From Ilex aquifolium (taxonomy: Eukaryota; Streptophyta; Magnoliopsida; Aquifoliales; Aquifoliaceae): a stretch of 64,000 bases of DNA. Shown here piece after piece: positions 43,523 to 55,494 of this stretch. The notes beneath the pieces are model-generated. The model had not been told where the DNA came from and made no database searches. It saw only the letters and a list, made by a program, of their open reading frames with translations. A program made the position numbers and the translations under genes. The stretch is taken from positions 39,880,593 to 39,944,592 of the forward strand of contig OX637392.1 in NCBI GenBank assembly GCA_951799425.1, read 5' to 3'. How positions within the stretch are numbered: position 1 is the stretch's first letter; every line of letters starts with the position of its first letter.

Positions 43523-44924
43523 AGAATTATCAAAATGGAGTAGGTTGAATTTCAGGAATAGTAGAAAGAGGATTGAAGATTTAGAAAGAAAGCTTGAAGA
43601 TGTACAAGATGCCCCAGTTTCCAGCTTTTCCCAAAGCAAAGTTGGGGAAATCTCAAAGAAATTAGAGAAGTTATGGAGGAGATAGGAGAAATATTGGGGA
43701 CAGAGGTCCAGATTAAAGTGGATTAGATGGGGGGATAGAAATTCCAAATGCTTTCATGCTACGACAATACAAAGGAGGCAGAGGAATAGAATGGTAAGAT
43801 TAAGAATTGAAGATGATGAGTGGATAACAGAACCATATCAAATCAAAAAGGTGGTGGAAGATCATTTCACCAAACTATTCAGTATTGAGGGGAGCAGAAA
43901 TTATGTGAGTATCTTGCAACATGTTCCAAAGCTTGTAACTGGTGGGATGAATGAATCCCTCATAAGGATACCAGACTTGGAGGAGATAAGGAGGGCTGTG
44001 TTTGAGATTGGTGCCTTAAAAGCACCGGGACCAGATGGAATGCCTGGTTTATTTTTTCAAAAGTATTAAGATATTGTGGGGATGGATGTTGGGGCAGCTG
44101 TCCAGGGATTTTTTACCTCCAGATTTATGCTGAAAGCTTTCAATCATACCAATGTCACTTTGATTTCGAAGGTTCAGTTTCCTGAAACTATGGGGGAATA
44201 TAGACCGATTAGTTGATGTAATATTGTCTATAAGATAATTTCGAAGGTTATGACTAACAGGTTAAAGGAATTTATGCCAATATTGACCTCCCAAAATCAT
44301 AGTGCTTTTGTGGACCATATACAGATACAGGACAATATTTTAATAGCCTAGGAATTTCTCCACTGACTGAGACAAACAAGGAAGACCAGGAAATACCAAC
44401 TAGCAATCAAGTTAGATATGACTAAGGCATATGACAGGGTGGAATGGGACTTTTTGAGAGATCTCATGCTACAGATGCGGTTCTCAGTACCTTGGGTTCA
44501 CATGATGATGCAATGTGTTTCAACAGTTGAATACCATTTTCTGGTGAATGGGAAAGTAACTGCAACGGTGAAACCTACGAGAGGACTAAGGGAAGGAGAT
44601 CCTTTGTCTCCTTACCTCTTTGTTATGGTAACTGAGTGTTTGACAACTTTAATGAATAAGGCAGTGGAGGAAAGGAGAATTAAAGGACTAACCTTGAGTA
44701 GATATGGCCCTAGTTTGGCCCACTTGCTGTTTGCAGATGATTCAATTTTTTTCTTAGAAGGATTGAGATCCAACAGCTTTGAGCTAATAAAAGTACTAAA
44801 CAGATATTGCTATGCTTTGGGGCAACTCATCAACTTGAATAAATCGGGTGTATTTTTTAGCAAGAATACCCCCTACAAGTTCAGCAGGAGTTGGCTGGGG
44901 TTCTTCGTGTGCCTCCTATCATGA
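43523..44924 (+). pseudogene. LINE ORF2 reverse transcriptase domain
   Basis: The pieces lie in shifting frames. The linker reads KKLEKLWRR, then FHATTIQRRQRNRM-like. 43791-44069 holds EIRRAVFEIGALKAPGPDGM, the start of the RT fold. 44210-44400 holds the PISCCN/ANRLK-like region with stops. 44418-44924 holds MTKAYDRVEWDFL, PTRGLREGDPLSPYLFV and LLFADDSIFFLEG. The catalytic FADD is intact. The enzyme is dead because of several stops and frameshifts. Confidence 0.87.
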
Positions 44925-45007
44925 GGATAGAAAAATATTTGAGTCTCCCTACATAATGGGGGAGATCTAAAAAGCATACATTAAGTAGAATCAAGGAAAG
45001 GGTTCTG

Positions 45008-45175
45008 ATGAAAATTGCAGGATGGAAGGAGAATCTACTGAGTCATGCAGGGAAAAAAGTCTTGATCAAAGTAGTGGTGCAAGCCATTCCCTCTTATGCA
45101 ATGACTATCTTTAAGTTCCCAGTTAATTTTTGTCAGAAATTAACTGCAAAAATCTCTAGATTCTGGTGGAGTAAG
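45008..45175 (+). pseudogene. LINE ORF2 post-RT segment, left of the Ty3 insertion
   Basis: MKIAGWKENLLSHAGKKVLI, then KVVVQAIPSYAMTIFKFP and ISRFWWSK form the conserved segment after the reverse transcriptase. The coding sequence is cut at 45175 by the Ty3 element, and the same frame region resumes at 54961. Confidence 0.87.
45171..45175. repeat. target-site duplication GTAAG (left)
   Basis: Perfect 5-bp duplication with 54961-54965, flanking the Tekay-like element. Confidence 0.97.
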
Positions 45176-45579
45176 TGTGAAACCCCGGAAAATTTAAACT
45201 TTGACGAACAAGGGCAATAGGTGAATTGCCACTTCGGTACTAGTAGAAAAAAAAAAAAAAAAAAACTGAATTTTTCTAGATCTCGGATGACGAAACGGAT
45301 TTCACCGTTGGATTCGTCTCGCGAAATCTAGTTACCACGTCAAATTTCGTTGAATTCCGAGATAGTCGGATTTTTTCGCGTTTTACGAGACGAGCGGACC
45401 CCGGGTGACCCTGTACACGAAATTTTTATAAAATTTCCAAGTTTGGGGAAATATTAGAGACAAGTTAAAATAAAAATATTTTGAACTCGAACCGGAGCGA
45501 AATTTAATCGTTTCGGGATTAAAACGAACCCGGAATTAAAAGGGGCGTGTGGCCAATTGTGGGCCAAGTATTCTAAAAA

Positions 45580-45588
45580 TATAAATAG
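45580..45588 (+). promoter_or_regulatory. Tekay-like LTR TATA box
   Basis: TATAAATAG is followed by GGGGG and then a CT-rich leader. It is identical at 52389-52397 and conserved in the solo LTR at 5782-5790. Confidence 0.7.
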
Positions 45589-47594
45589 GGGGAAAATCTA
45601 ATTTTTCCCACATAATTGCTCATTGCTCAGCCGATAGAAAGGAGAGAGAGAGTGAGGGTTCTCCAAAACTTCTCTCTACGATCTACTCCATTATAGAGCT
45701 CGAATCCACTTGGGCCAAGAACAAAGATTGTTCTACTCGACGAGGGCTACGCGTGGACATCAAAAACAACGGCTTTCACCGAACGTTGGGAGGCCGAAAA
45801 TTTGGAAGTGGAGGATTCAAGCTTGCTTTGAGTTCTAGGAGCTTCCCACGGCGATTCTACACGCTACAAGAGGTAGGGTTTTCTTCCTACTTAGGTTTAT
45901 TTCCAACCTAGGAGGGTTATATGGAATGGGTAGGTGTATATATATATGTATCACTTGCCTATTGTGGTTATTTGGGTGAAATGGGTATTGAGAATGGGTA
46001 GCATGATTTAAATCACATTCTCTAGTTTAATGTACCACTAATGCATTTCATGTGTGGGAAATGAGTACCAAATGTGCTAAGCAAGGTTGGTATGAAATGG
46101 GTATATAAATTTACTTGATGGGTAAATTTAGTAAAAAGTTAAAGGAACTTGAAGAATGGAAAATTGACATGGGAAATTGGGTAAAGTGAATTCCTAAATG
46201 AAATGGACATTTAGGAATGGTTGTTGATAATTTCTTGAGAAATTATGACATATGAGGTTATGTTATGGGTAGAACGAATTCTATCTTGGTATAATTGTGT
46301 AGAAATCAATTAATATGATTTCTTGAGTTTTATGATGAATTTTGAGTATATTATGTGATTACATGATCTTGGATGCCTTGAAGGTGTTGAGTAAATGCTT
46401 TGACGAAAATGTGAAGTATGTTTTGCATGAACTATGTATAACATGCTTAGATATTGTGATTAAGGAAAATGTTGATATACACATGCTTACGAGGTGTTGA
46501 CAAAGTGTTGAATTATGGTATTTATATGCATATGCTTATGATATGAAGTACCATGGATATGTAGATTTATTGTTGAGTTGTTCATATGGCATTCATACAT
46601 ATTGAACATGTGGAGAAGATGCAAGGGTACATTACATTGCATTCTCATGGGTACATCACATTCATGGGTCGTAGGCATGAGTGTGGGTGTGTGCATGGGT
46701 TGTGGATCAAACACCAAATCTTGGTGGTTGGTATGTGAACTCGGGAAAGTCGGGATCGAAGATCCGACTGAGTTGCACGGTTGCATTGCATAAGGAAAAC
46801 TTGTGTCGGGTAAAGCAAGTAGGGCTAGACACTCCCTCGGGTGAAAAACCCGGAACCACTGGTTCATACACTCCTACGGTGCAAGTCCAAAAAGTGTAGA
46901 TAGGCCCACGGAGCCGGCGGTGCGATTCCAAAATCCGTTACCCAGGAAGACACAAGATTTTGTTGTATAAAAACACCCATTCAATGGGTAGCCTCAAACA
47001 ATGATTGGGCTTTTAAAAAGACCTAACTTTTAATTAAAACGATCATTGTGAGGGTTTTTCCGTCAATAGACGGGTTCATACACATTGGCTTTTGCATTGT
47101 GTGGTGGAAGCCGGTAAAGGCTCGGTTTAAGGTTCATGAGTGAGTTCCATCTCATATCTTGGCATGGCATAGCATGGTGCATTCTAACATAGTAGTGTAT
47201 ACTCTTGTTGGATTGGTTGATGTTTGTTGATTGTTGCATGTGCACAATTCATATGCACTTAGGTTGGGGAGTAGCCTCTGTAGGAGGATTTCCTATTGAG
47301 CGTGGCTCACCCTTTATGGGAAAAACATTTCAGGTGTGGGTTTTGCACCGGCGGATGGCTCACTTGGAGAGCATCAAGCATGAAGGGGGCCGGCTTGTGG
47401 CCTTGGTTTGAGTGTTGTAAAACTTTTCTTAAAATTCCATTTTGATGTGTAAATTATGGAATGAACTGTAATGGAACTTGTATAAGTTAAGTATTATATG
47501 GAAATCCTTGTCAAACATGTATTTGATGAATTGGGAAGGGTTTTGAATGGATTGGAAATGAAAAATGGTTGAAAATGGCAAAACTGGGCAGAGA

Positions 47595-47865
47595 GTACCG
47601 GTACTGGGTACCGGTACTGAATGGTAACGGTACTGGATACCGGTACCCTCTTTCCAGTGGGTTGACAGTACCGGTACCGGGTACCGGTACGGAATGGTAC
47701 CGGTACTGGATACCGGTACCCTCTTTCCAGTGGGTTGACAGTACCGGTACCGGGTACCGGTACGGAATGGTACCGGTACTGGATACCGGTACCCCCTTTC
47801 CAGTGGGTTGACAGTACCGGTACCGGGTACCGGTACTGAATGGTACCGGTACTGGGTACCGGTAC
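47595..47865. repeat. 73-bp GTACCGGTAC tandem array in the 5' LTR
   Basis: There are three full units (47595-47667, 47668-47740, 47741-47813) and a partial fourth. Each unit has four or five overlapping GTACCGGTAC-type palindromes and ends in TTTCCAGTGGGTTGACA. It is repeated identically in the 3' LTR (about 54404-54674). Confidence 0.95.
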
Positions 47866-48154
47866 TCTCTTCAAAATTTTCAGATTTTCACACTGCTTCG
47901 CCCTATTTTCAATCTACGTTTCCTTTCCCTCCAATGATGTAAATGGACTATAATGGAGTATAAATCATGGTATATTGAATATTGGTTGAACCCAAATGAA
48001 TAATCGAATCCGGTTAACAATTGTGAATTAAGATCCCGGTTAAGGGGATGCTACTACCGTGGTGTTAGGTTGAGTGACATCCATGGGTATTTCCGCGGGT
48101 TGACGGGTGGTCAACGGTTAATATAGGACCCCCGGAGATTGGGGCGTCACAGCT

Positions 48155-48166
48155 TGGTATCAGAGC
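48155..48166 (+). promoter_or_regulatory. Tekay-like primer-binding site
   Basis: TGGTATCAGAGC lies three bases after the 5' LTR and is a perfect initiator-Met tRNA match. Confidence 0.92.
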
Positions 48167-48530
48167 ATAGGTTTACGATTTACCTTGGGCTTGAGGGGCA
48201 TGAGTCTAGACCATTGCATTCCATGTGCATTACATGTTATGTGCTATATTTGCTACATGTTATGTGCCCTACTTGGTACATGTTATGTGTTACTTGTTGT
48301 GTGACTTGTATGCATGATGAATGTGCATAGTGAAAAGTATTATAACCCTAGTGTTTAGAAAACATAACATTGGGAGTGGAAAAAGGAATGAACGGGATGG
48401 TTCATGACGTAATTGTCTAGTAGTGAGGGGTATACGCAATACTAGGGAGACAAATCTCTTAACGTTTCAATTTTGATCCCTACCTTGGGATATTAAGTTA
48501 GTACTCTATTGCTCTTTGACATGTGTGTAG

Positions 48531-49301
48531 ATGTCATATAGAGGAAGGGGACGTCTAGGCGGTGGGCGGAACAACCAACCACTACCGACTTTGGACCAAC
48601 AAGCCTATATGGAGGCTATGAGTACGATGGCTGCTAACCTAGCACAGGCAAGCGCCAATTTGAGCCAAGGGGCTCAAGCCATCCAAAGGAGTTTAAGTTC
48701 CATGGGCCATCAACGGCCATGGAAAAAGCAAAAGACATCGAGCCCACAAGAATCATCGGGGCAGGGCCGCGGCTATCAAGGCCAAGGCCAAGGGCAAACC
48801 TCCCAAAGTAGTGGGCACTTCAGGGTTCCCAGCCAAGCGGGGCAGGGGCCATGTTATCATTGTCGCCAAGTGGGGCATAAGAGGAGGGATTGTCCTCAGA
48901 GGCAGGGATCACAGGAGGGGGTTCAAGCCCAAAATCTTTTGTCCCAAGGAGGGAAGAAATTCAAGGGAATGTTTCAAGGAGGCCAGAAGACATGTTTCTA
49001 TTGTCGACAACCGGGCCATAGGAGGAAGGATTGCCCCTTGAGGCAAACCTCACAGAGTTCCGAGACTTCTCAATCCCAGTCGTCGGTGGGACTCACACAG
49101 GCACGTGTTGTTCTTCCCTATTCCACTAAGGACCAGAGAAATCAGTCCCAACTACAGGGCGTTGTACAAGTCCCTAGTACGCCACGTGCGGAGACTCCGC
49201 AATCAGACCGAATGAGCCAAGGTATGGGCCAAGGCCAGGAACAAGACTCTGAAGCGACAACATTGGAGACCCAGGAGACGGTCTTTGACGTTGCACCATA
49301 G
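48531..49301 (+). pseudogene. Tekay-like gag remnant with two zinc knuckles
   Basis: This is an intact 256-codon ORF starting at ATG 48531. An RG-rich N-terminus is followed by a short Ala/Gln helix (residues 25-50) and a Gln/Gly/Ser linker, then two CCHC knuckles: CYHCRQVGHKRRDC (108-121) and CFYCRQPGHRRKDC (155-168). A Gln/Ser-rich tail ends at TAG. The retrotransposon gag capsid domain expected between residues 50 and 100 is missing by internal deletion. What remains is a nucleocapsid-like RNA-binding protein that may still be expressed from the LTR. Confidence 0.83.
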
Positions 49302-50040
49302 AGTGAGTCGGGGGATCAGGCAGCGACCCACGGTACATCACTTATTCCTTATTTATGGGTACACGTGTTATTTGACTTGAGCGTGTCAAATACCGTTATT
49401 TTTCATGTTTTGTGCATGGTACAGTTTTAAATATTATAACCCTAGAAGAGTCCTCAGGGGTGAATTCCACCTTAGGGACTAGGGCCTGCATTGATCAGAT
49501 ATGACGGTTGTGAGTTAGAGATCTCGGGGACTCTACTCACTATGGACCTTAGGGTCGTGGACATGTCGGGTTTGATGTCATCCTGAGAATGGGTTGATTG
49601 ACGGCACACCGCGTCGCCGTTGATTGTGATCGTAAGAGGATCACTGCTTACACACCGAATGGTGTTTGTTTCAAATTCCAGGGGGAAAAGCACGACTCTT
49701 TATCCCAAATCGTGTATGGTTTCCGTTGGCACGAATGGTAGATGGGTTGGCTTACGAGCCTTATCTTGGAGGACGAGGTGAGACAAGAGTTGGGTCTACC
49801 TCGGGTTGTCTGTGAGTATGGGATATTTTTCGGATGAACTACCGAGATTACCTACACATAGGAATGTAGAATTTACCATTGAGTTGCATCCCGGTACATC
49901 GCCCATTTCTATGACTCTGCATAGAATGGAACCAGTAGAGTTGTGAACACTCTAGGTCCGAATACAAGAATTGTTGAACAAGGACTTCGTTAGACCAAAT
50001 ACTTCACCTTGGGGCGCTTTGGTACTAATGACCAAATTTA
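49302..50040 (+). pseudogene. Tekay-like protease and RT N-terminus remnant
   Basis: The first ~430 bp have the position and some features of the aspartic protease but no readable DTG/DSG site. From about 49810 frames resume as DELPRLPTHRNVEFTIELHP, GTSPISMTLHRMEPVEL, a stop, then IQELLNKDFVRPNTSPWGA. This is the classic start of the Ty3 reverse transcriptase. It breaks off at about 50040; the catalytic palm with YxDD is absent because the next bases already encode RNase H. Confidence 0.75.
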
Positions 50041-50500
50041 TGGAGGAAGCTTACTTCACCTCTTATTCTAGTAGTTCCGGAGAGGGAACAGAAGTACACA
50101 GTGAACTGTGATGCTTCTAAGGACGGACATGGATGGGTATTAATGTAGTCCGCGAGAACGGTGGCTTATGGTTCTGGACAACTAAAGAACCACAAGCAAA
50201 ATTATCTTATACGTGACATGGAGTTGGCGGCCATTTTCTTGCCTTGAAAGCTTGGCGCCACTACGTATATGGTGAGAAGTTTGAGGCGTTATCAGACCAC
50301 AAAAGTCTGAGATATATCTTTACACAACGGAACCTCAACATGAGGCAACGCAGGTGGATGAAATATTTGGAGGATTACGACTTCACTTTGCATTATCATC
50401 CTGGTAAGGCAAATGTGGTAACTAATGCACTCAGCCGGAAGTCACAGGAAGTTGTGGCTAGTGTGGCTCACCGAGAGTGGCGGATGTTTGAGATTGTGGG
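50041..50500 (+). pseudogene. Tekay-like RNase H domain
   Basis: The frame includes YTVNCDASKDGHGWVLM, a stop, NHKQNYLIRDMELAAIFL, a stop or frameshift, then EKFEALSDHKSLRYIFTQRN and RRWMKYLEDYDFTLHYHPGK, ANVVTNALSRK. The RNase H landmarks D, E, D (CDAS, DMELAA, SDHKSL) are all recognisable. In-frame stops make the full domain unusable. Confidence 0.85.
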
Positions 50501-51621
50501 ACAGTTCGGGCTGTATTATCGGGGTCAGACTCAGGGTATTTTAGGGAGCTTGGTGACTATGCCTTCCCTACTGAGCAGAGTGATCGATTCCCACGGACAG
50601 GACCCAGATTTGTTATCTATCAGGGACCGGGTACGTCTAGGTGGCACGAGGATGTACCATAATCTTCATCACCAGTGTTATTGGAGTAGAATAAAGAGAC
50701 ACGTTGAAAACCTTGTCAGTAGATGTCTCACATGTCGACAGGTGAAGGCTGGGCACTAGATACTAACAGAGCTGCTCTAGCTCTTGGAGGTGGCTGAGTG
50801 GAAGTGGGAGCATGTCACAATGGGTTTTGTGACCCACTTGCCACGGACATCGCGGGGACATGATGCGGTGCGGGTGAGAGTGGACCGGCTTACTAAGTCG
50901 GCACGCCTTTTGACAGTGCGGATGACCTTCACACTGGAGGAATTCTGCAGGTTGTATACACGGAAGATTAATCTGGTTACATGGGGTGCCGTTGGATCGA
51001 GATCCCAGGTTTACGGCTCACTTTTGGGAGATTTTCCAGCGAACTATGGGGGCACGGCTGATGATGGGCACTGCCGTTCATCTCTAGACGGACGATCAGT
51101 CGGAGAGGACCATCCAGATTTTAGAGGACATGCAGTGGGCATGCGTCCTAGACCTCAAGGGTATTTGGGAGGAGTATCTACCCTTAGCGGATTTCGCTTA
51201 TAACAATAGTTATCAGGCAAGCATACAGATGACACCTTACGAGGCCCTTTATGGGAGGCCTTGTCGTTCTCCGGTTTGTTGTACGGAGGTGCGAGAGAGA
51301 CCCTTTACGGGTTCGGGTTTGATTAGAGACACCTCGGAGAAAGTGGACTTGTTACGGAAGCGTCTTCTCATGGCACCGAGCCTACAGAAGAGTTATGTCA
51401 ATAGACGGCGACAACCTCTGGAGTTTGAGGTCGGTGATCACGTTTTCTTGAAGGTGATGCCTAAAAGAGGAATGATCCAGTTGGTAAGCGGGGGAAAGCT
51501 AACGCCGGGGTATGTCGAGCCCTTCAAAGTAATCGAGAGGGTGGGTACAGTGGCTTACAGGTGGGCGTTACAGCCAAATTTATCAGGTGTGCACGCAGTA
51601 GTCCATGTCTTGATCCTCTAG
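50501..51621 (+). pseudogene. Tekay-like integrase, frameshifted
   Basis: The HHCC zinc-binding part is in 50580-50759 (HNLHHQCYWSRIKRHV, then CLTCRQVKAGH). The catalytic core starts WKWEHVTMGFVTHLPRT and RVDRLTKSARLL (50784 on), then shifts frame near 50960-51130. It resumes as LKGIWEEYLPLADFAYNNSY and MTPYEALYGRPCRSPV (51130-51621), followed by FEVGDHVFLKVMPKRG and PFKVIERVGTVAYRWAL. The first catalytic aspartate context (MDFV in relatives) reads MGFV here. Confidence 0.85.
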
Positions 51622-51845
51622 AAGCATACTCCAGATCCGACACATGTGATGAATTGGGGAGGATTGATTGTTGATACGGATGGGACCTTTGAGGAGGGTC
51701 CGGTATGTATCATGGATAGCCGGGAACGGGTTTTGCGGGGCAAGACCGTGAGGCTGGTGAAGGTGCGGTGGTAGCATCGAGGTGGAGGGTAATGGTTTTG
51801 GAAGAACGTCATTCCGACATGGAAGCGTGAGAACATCGCAAGTAC
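51622..51845 (+). pseudogene. C-terminal chromodomain-type tail of the Tekay-like polyprotein
   Basis: After a TAG at 51619-51621 the frame continues with KHTPDPTHVMNWGGLIVDTD, GTFEEGPVCIMDSRERVLRG, then KTVRLVKVRW and a stop. Tekay/Del chromoviruses have this connection followed by a chromodomain that targets integration to heterochromatin. The aromatic cage cannot be confirmed because of the stops. Confidence 0.6.
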
Positions 51846-51974
51846 TAGCTATTCGTTATTATTCTAGGATGGAAATACAATTTTTTTTACCAACTTCAAG
51901 TATACTATTACTTGTTACATATGCATGCGGTTAAGTGTGTAGGTGTTCGTGAATTTCGGGGACGAAATTCTTTT

Positions 51975-51987
51975 AAGGGGGGAAGAA
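51975..51987 (+). promoter_or_regulatory. Tekay-like polypurine tract
   Basis: AAGGGGGGAAGAA directly precedes the 3' LTR and primes plus-strand synthesis. Confidence 0.9.
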
Positions 51988-54960
51988 TGTGAAACCCCGG
52001 AAAATTTAAACTTTGACGAACAAGGGCAATAGGTGAATTGCCACTTCGGTACTAGTAGAAAAAAAAAAAAAAAACTGAATTTTTCTAGATCTCGGATGAC
52101 GAAACGGATTTCACCGTTGGATTCGTCTCGCGAAATCTAGTTACCACGTCAAATTTCGTTGAATTCCGAGATAGTCGGATTTTTTCGCGTTTTACGAGAC
52201 GAGCGGACCCCGGGTGACCCTGTACACGAAATTTTTATAAAATTTCCAAGTTTGGGGAAATATTAGAGACAAGTTAAAATAAAAATATTTTGAACTCGAA
52301 CCGGAGCGAAATTTAATCGTTTCGGGATTAAAACGAACCCGGAATTAAAAGGGGCGTGTGGCCAATTGTGGGCCAAGTATTCTAAAAATATAAATAGGGG
52401 GAAAATCTAATTTTTCCCACATAATTGCTCATTGCTCAGCCGATAGAAAGGAGAGAGAGAGTGAGGGTTCTCCAAAACTTCTCTCTACGATCTACTCCAT
52501 TATAGAGCTCGAATCCACTTGGGCCAAGAACAAAGATTGTTCTACTCGACGAGGGCTACGCGTGGACATCAAAAACAACGGCTTTCACCGAACGTTGGGA
52601 GGCCGAAAATTTGGAAGTGGAGGATTCAAGCTTGCTTTGAGTTCTAGGAGCTTCCCACGGCGATTCTACACGCTACAAGAGGTAGGGTTTTCTTCCTACT
52701 TAGGTTTATTTCCAACCTAGGAGGGTTATATGGAATGGGTAGGTGTATATATATATGTATCACTTGCCTATTGTGGTTATTTGGGTGAAATGGGTATTGA
52801 GAATGGGTAGCATGATTTAAATCACATTCTCTAGTTTAATGTACCACTAATGCATTTCATGTGTGGGAAATGAGTACCAAATGTGCTAAGCAAGGTTGGT
52901 ATGAAATGGGTATATAAATTTACTTGATGGGTAAATTTAGTAAAAAGTTAAAGGAACTTGAAGAATGGAAAATTGACATGGGAAATTGGGTAAAGTGAAT
53001 TCCTAAATGAAATGGACATTTAGGAATGGTTGTTGATAATTTCTTGAGAAATTATGACATATGAGGTTATGTTATGGGTAGAACGAATTCTATCTTGGTA
53101 TAATTGTGTAGAAATCAATTAATATGATTTCTTGAGTTTTATGATGAATTTTGAGTATATTATGTGATTACATGATCTTGGATGCCTTGAAGGTGTTGAG
53201 TAAATGCTTTGACGAAAATGTGAAGTATGTTTTGCATGAACTATGTATAACATGCTTAGATATTGTGATTAAGGAAAATGTTGATATACACATGCTTACG
53301 AGGTGTTGACAAAGTGTTGAATTATGGTATTTATATGCATATGCTTATGATATGAAGTACCATGGATATGTAGATTTATTGTTGAGTTGTTCATATGGCA
53401 TTCATACATATTGAACATGTGGAGAAGATGCAAGGGTACATTACATTGCATTCTCATGGGTACATCACATTCATGGGTCGTAGGCATGAGTGTGGGTGTG
53501 TGCATGGGTTGTGGATCAAACACCAAATCTTGGTGGTTGGTATGTGAACTCGGGAAAGTCGGGATCGAAGATCCGACTGAGTTGCACGGTTGCATTGCAT
53601 AAGGAAAACTTGTGTCGGGTAAAGCAAGTAGGGCTAGACACTCTCTCGGGTGAAAAACCCGAAACCACTGGTTCATACACTCCTACGGTGCAAGTCCAAA
53701 AAATGTAGATAGGCCCACGGAGCCGGCGGTGCGATTCCAAAATCCGTTGCCCAGGAAGACACAAGATTTTGTTGTATAAAAACACTCATTCAATGGGTAG
53801 CCTCAAACAATGATTGGGCTTTTAAAAAGACCTAACTTTTAATTCAAACGATCATTGGGAGGGTTTTTCCGTCAATAGACGGGTTCATACACATTGGCTT
53901 TTGCATTGTGTGGTGGGAGCCGGTAAAGGCTCGGTTTAAGGTTCATGAGTGAGTTCCATCTCATATCTTGGCATGGCATAGCATGGTGCATTCTAACATA
54001 GTAGTGTATACTCTTGTTGGATTGGTTGATGTTTGTTGATTGTTGCATGTGCACAATTCATATGCACTTAGGTTGGGGAGTAGCCTCTGTAGGAGGATTT
54101 CCTATTGAGCGTGGCTCACCCTTTATGGGAAAAACATTTCAGGTGTGGGTTTTGCACCGGCGGATGGCTCACTTGGAGAGCATCAAGCATGAAGGGGGCC
54201 GGCTTGTGGCCTTGGTTTGAGTGTTGTAAAACTTTTCTTAAAATTCCATTTTGATGTGTAAATTATGGAATGAACTGTAATGGAACTTGTATAAGTTAAG
54301 TATTATATGGAAATCCTTGTCAAACATGTATTTGATGAATTGGGAAGGGTTTTGAATGGATTGGAAATGAAAAATGGTTGAAAATGGCAAAACTGGGCAG
54401 AGAGTACCGGTACTGGGTACCGGTACTGAATGGTAACGGTACTGGATACCGGTACCCTCTTTCCAGTGGGTTGACAGTACCGGTACCGGGTACCGGTACG
54501 GAATGGTACCGGTACTGGATACCGGTACCCTCTTTCCAGTGGGTTGACAGTACCGGTACCGGGTACCGGTACGGAATGGTACCGGTACTGGATACCGGTA
54601 CCCCCTTTCCAGTGGGTTGACAGTACCGGTACCGGGTACCGGTACTGAATGGTACCGGTACTGGGTACCGGTACTCTCTTCAAAATTTTCAGATTTTCAC
54701 ACTGCTTCGCCCTATTTTCAATCTACGTTTCCTTTCCCTCCAATGATGTAAATGGACTATAATGGAGTATAAATCATGGTATATTGAATATTGGTTGAAC
54801 CCAAATGAATAATCGAATCCGGTTAACAATTGTGAATTAAGATCCCGGTTAAGGGGATGCTACTACCGTGGTGTTAGGTTGAGTGACATCCATGGGTATT
54901 TCCGCGGGTTGACGGGTGGTCAACGGTTAATATAGGACCCCCGGAGATTGGGGCGTCACA
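51988..54960 (+). repeat. Tekay-like 3' LTR
   Basis: This 2973-bp LTR matches 45176-48151. I find eight base differences, all between positions equivalent to 46833 and 47107, plus a shorter A-run near 52059. The rest reads as identical. Confidence 0.97.
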
Positions 54961-55494
54961 GTAAGAACAATGGGGAAAGAGGAATACATTGGAAAAAAAT
55001 GGGAGATGTTGACAAAAAGAAAGGAGTATGGGGTGTTGGGATTTCGTGATTTGGAGAGGTTCAATGAGGCTTTGTTGGCTAAGCAAGTTTGGAGAATGAT
55101 TCAAAACCCCGAAGCTTTATGGGTAAGGATGTTAAAAGAGAAGTAATTTCATAATGTTTCTATTTGGGATGCCAATATAAGGACAAATAGCTCATGGATT
55201 TGGAGGAGTTTGTTGGTTGGAAGAGACGTCCTGAAAAAAAGGTATAGTATGCTTATAGGAAATGGAGAGCAGACCAGAATATGGGAAGATCCTTGGGTGC
55301 TTGGTTATAAGGAAATTCCCAATGTAAAGCATAGTCAGTTGATCTGGGTGAAGGATTTGATTCTTTTCCCACGGATGAAGTGGAATCTGGATTTGGTTAA
55401 GTCTTTCTTCTCTCCTATTGTTTCAGGAATCATCTTAACCTTACCCATTAGTTTTACCCAACAAACTGATAAGGTTAGATGGAGGAGACTATAG
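54961..55494 (+). pseudogene. LINE ORF2 continuation, zf-RVT linker
   Basis: Continues the LINE after the Ty3 element: IHWKKMGDVDKKKGVWGVLG, FRDLERFNEALLAKQVWRMI, a TAA near 55144, then SWIWRSLLVGRDVLKKRYSM and NGEQTRIWEDPWV. This is the conserved region between reverse transcriptase and the zinc-binding module in plant LINEs. The zinc module itself seems shortened, because the next readable part already leads into RNase H. Confidence 0.85.

Larger units (their letters stand above)
45176..48151 (+). repeat. Tekay-like 5' LTR
   Basis: From TGTGAAACCCCGG to ...GGCGTCACA, 2976 bp. A TATA box (TATAAATAG) lies at 45580-45588. A 73-bp tandem array lies at 47595-47865. Confidence 0.97.
45176..54960 (+). 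mobile_element. Tekay-like Ty3 chromovirus, internally deleted, recent
   Basis: This 9785-bp element has LTRs of 2976 and 2973 bp, TG...CA ends, a perfect GTAAG duplication, a tRNA-Met primer site and a polypurine tract. The interior is only 3836 bp. Most of gag and the central reverse transcriptase are deleted, while the zinc knuckles, RNase H, integrase and a C-terminal chromodomain-type tail remain with stops. Clade placement comes from the long LTRs and the tail TPDPTHV...GPVCIMDSRERVL, as in Tekay/Del chromoviruses. The LTRs differ by about eight substitutions plus a poly(A) length change, so the insertion is young although the body is defective. Confidence 0.93.

Noticed and set aside
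46487-46867. 126-codon minus-strand ORF repeated at 53296-53676
   Set aside because: It lies inside near-identical LTRs, antisense to the transcript, with no recognisable domain. It is repeated because the LTR is.
47494-47874. 126-codon ORF rich in Tyr-Arg-Tyr and Pro-Val repeats (also at 54303)
   Set aside because: It is a translation of the GTACCGGTAC tandem array in the LTR. The 73-bp period is not a multiple of three, so the protein is a by-product of the repeat.
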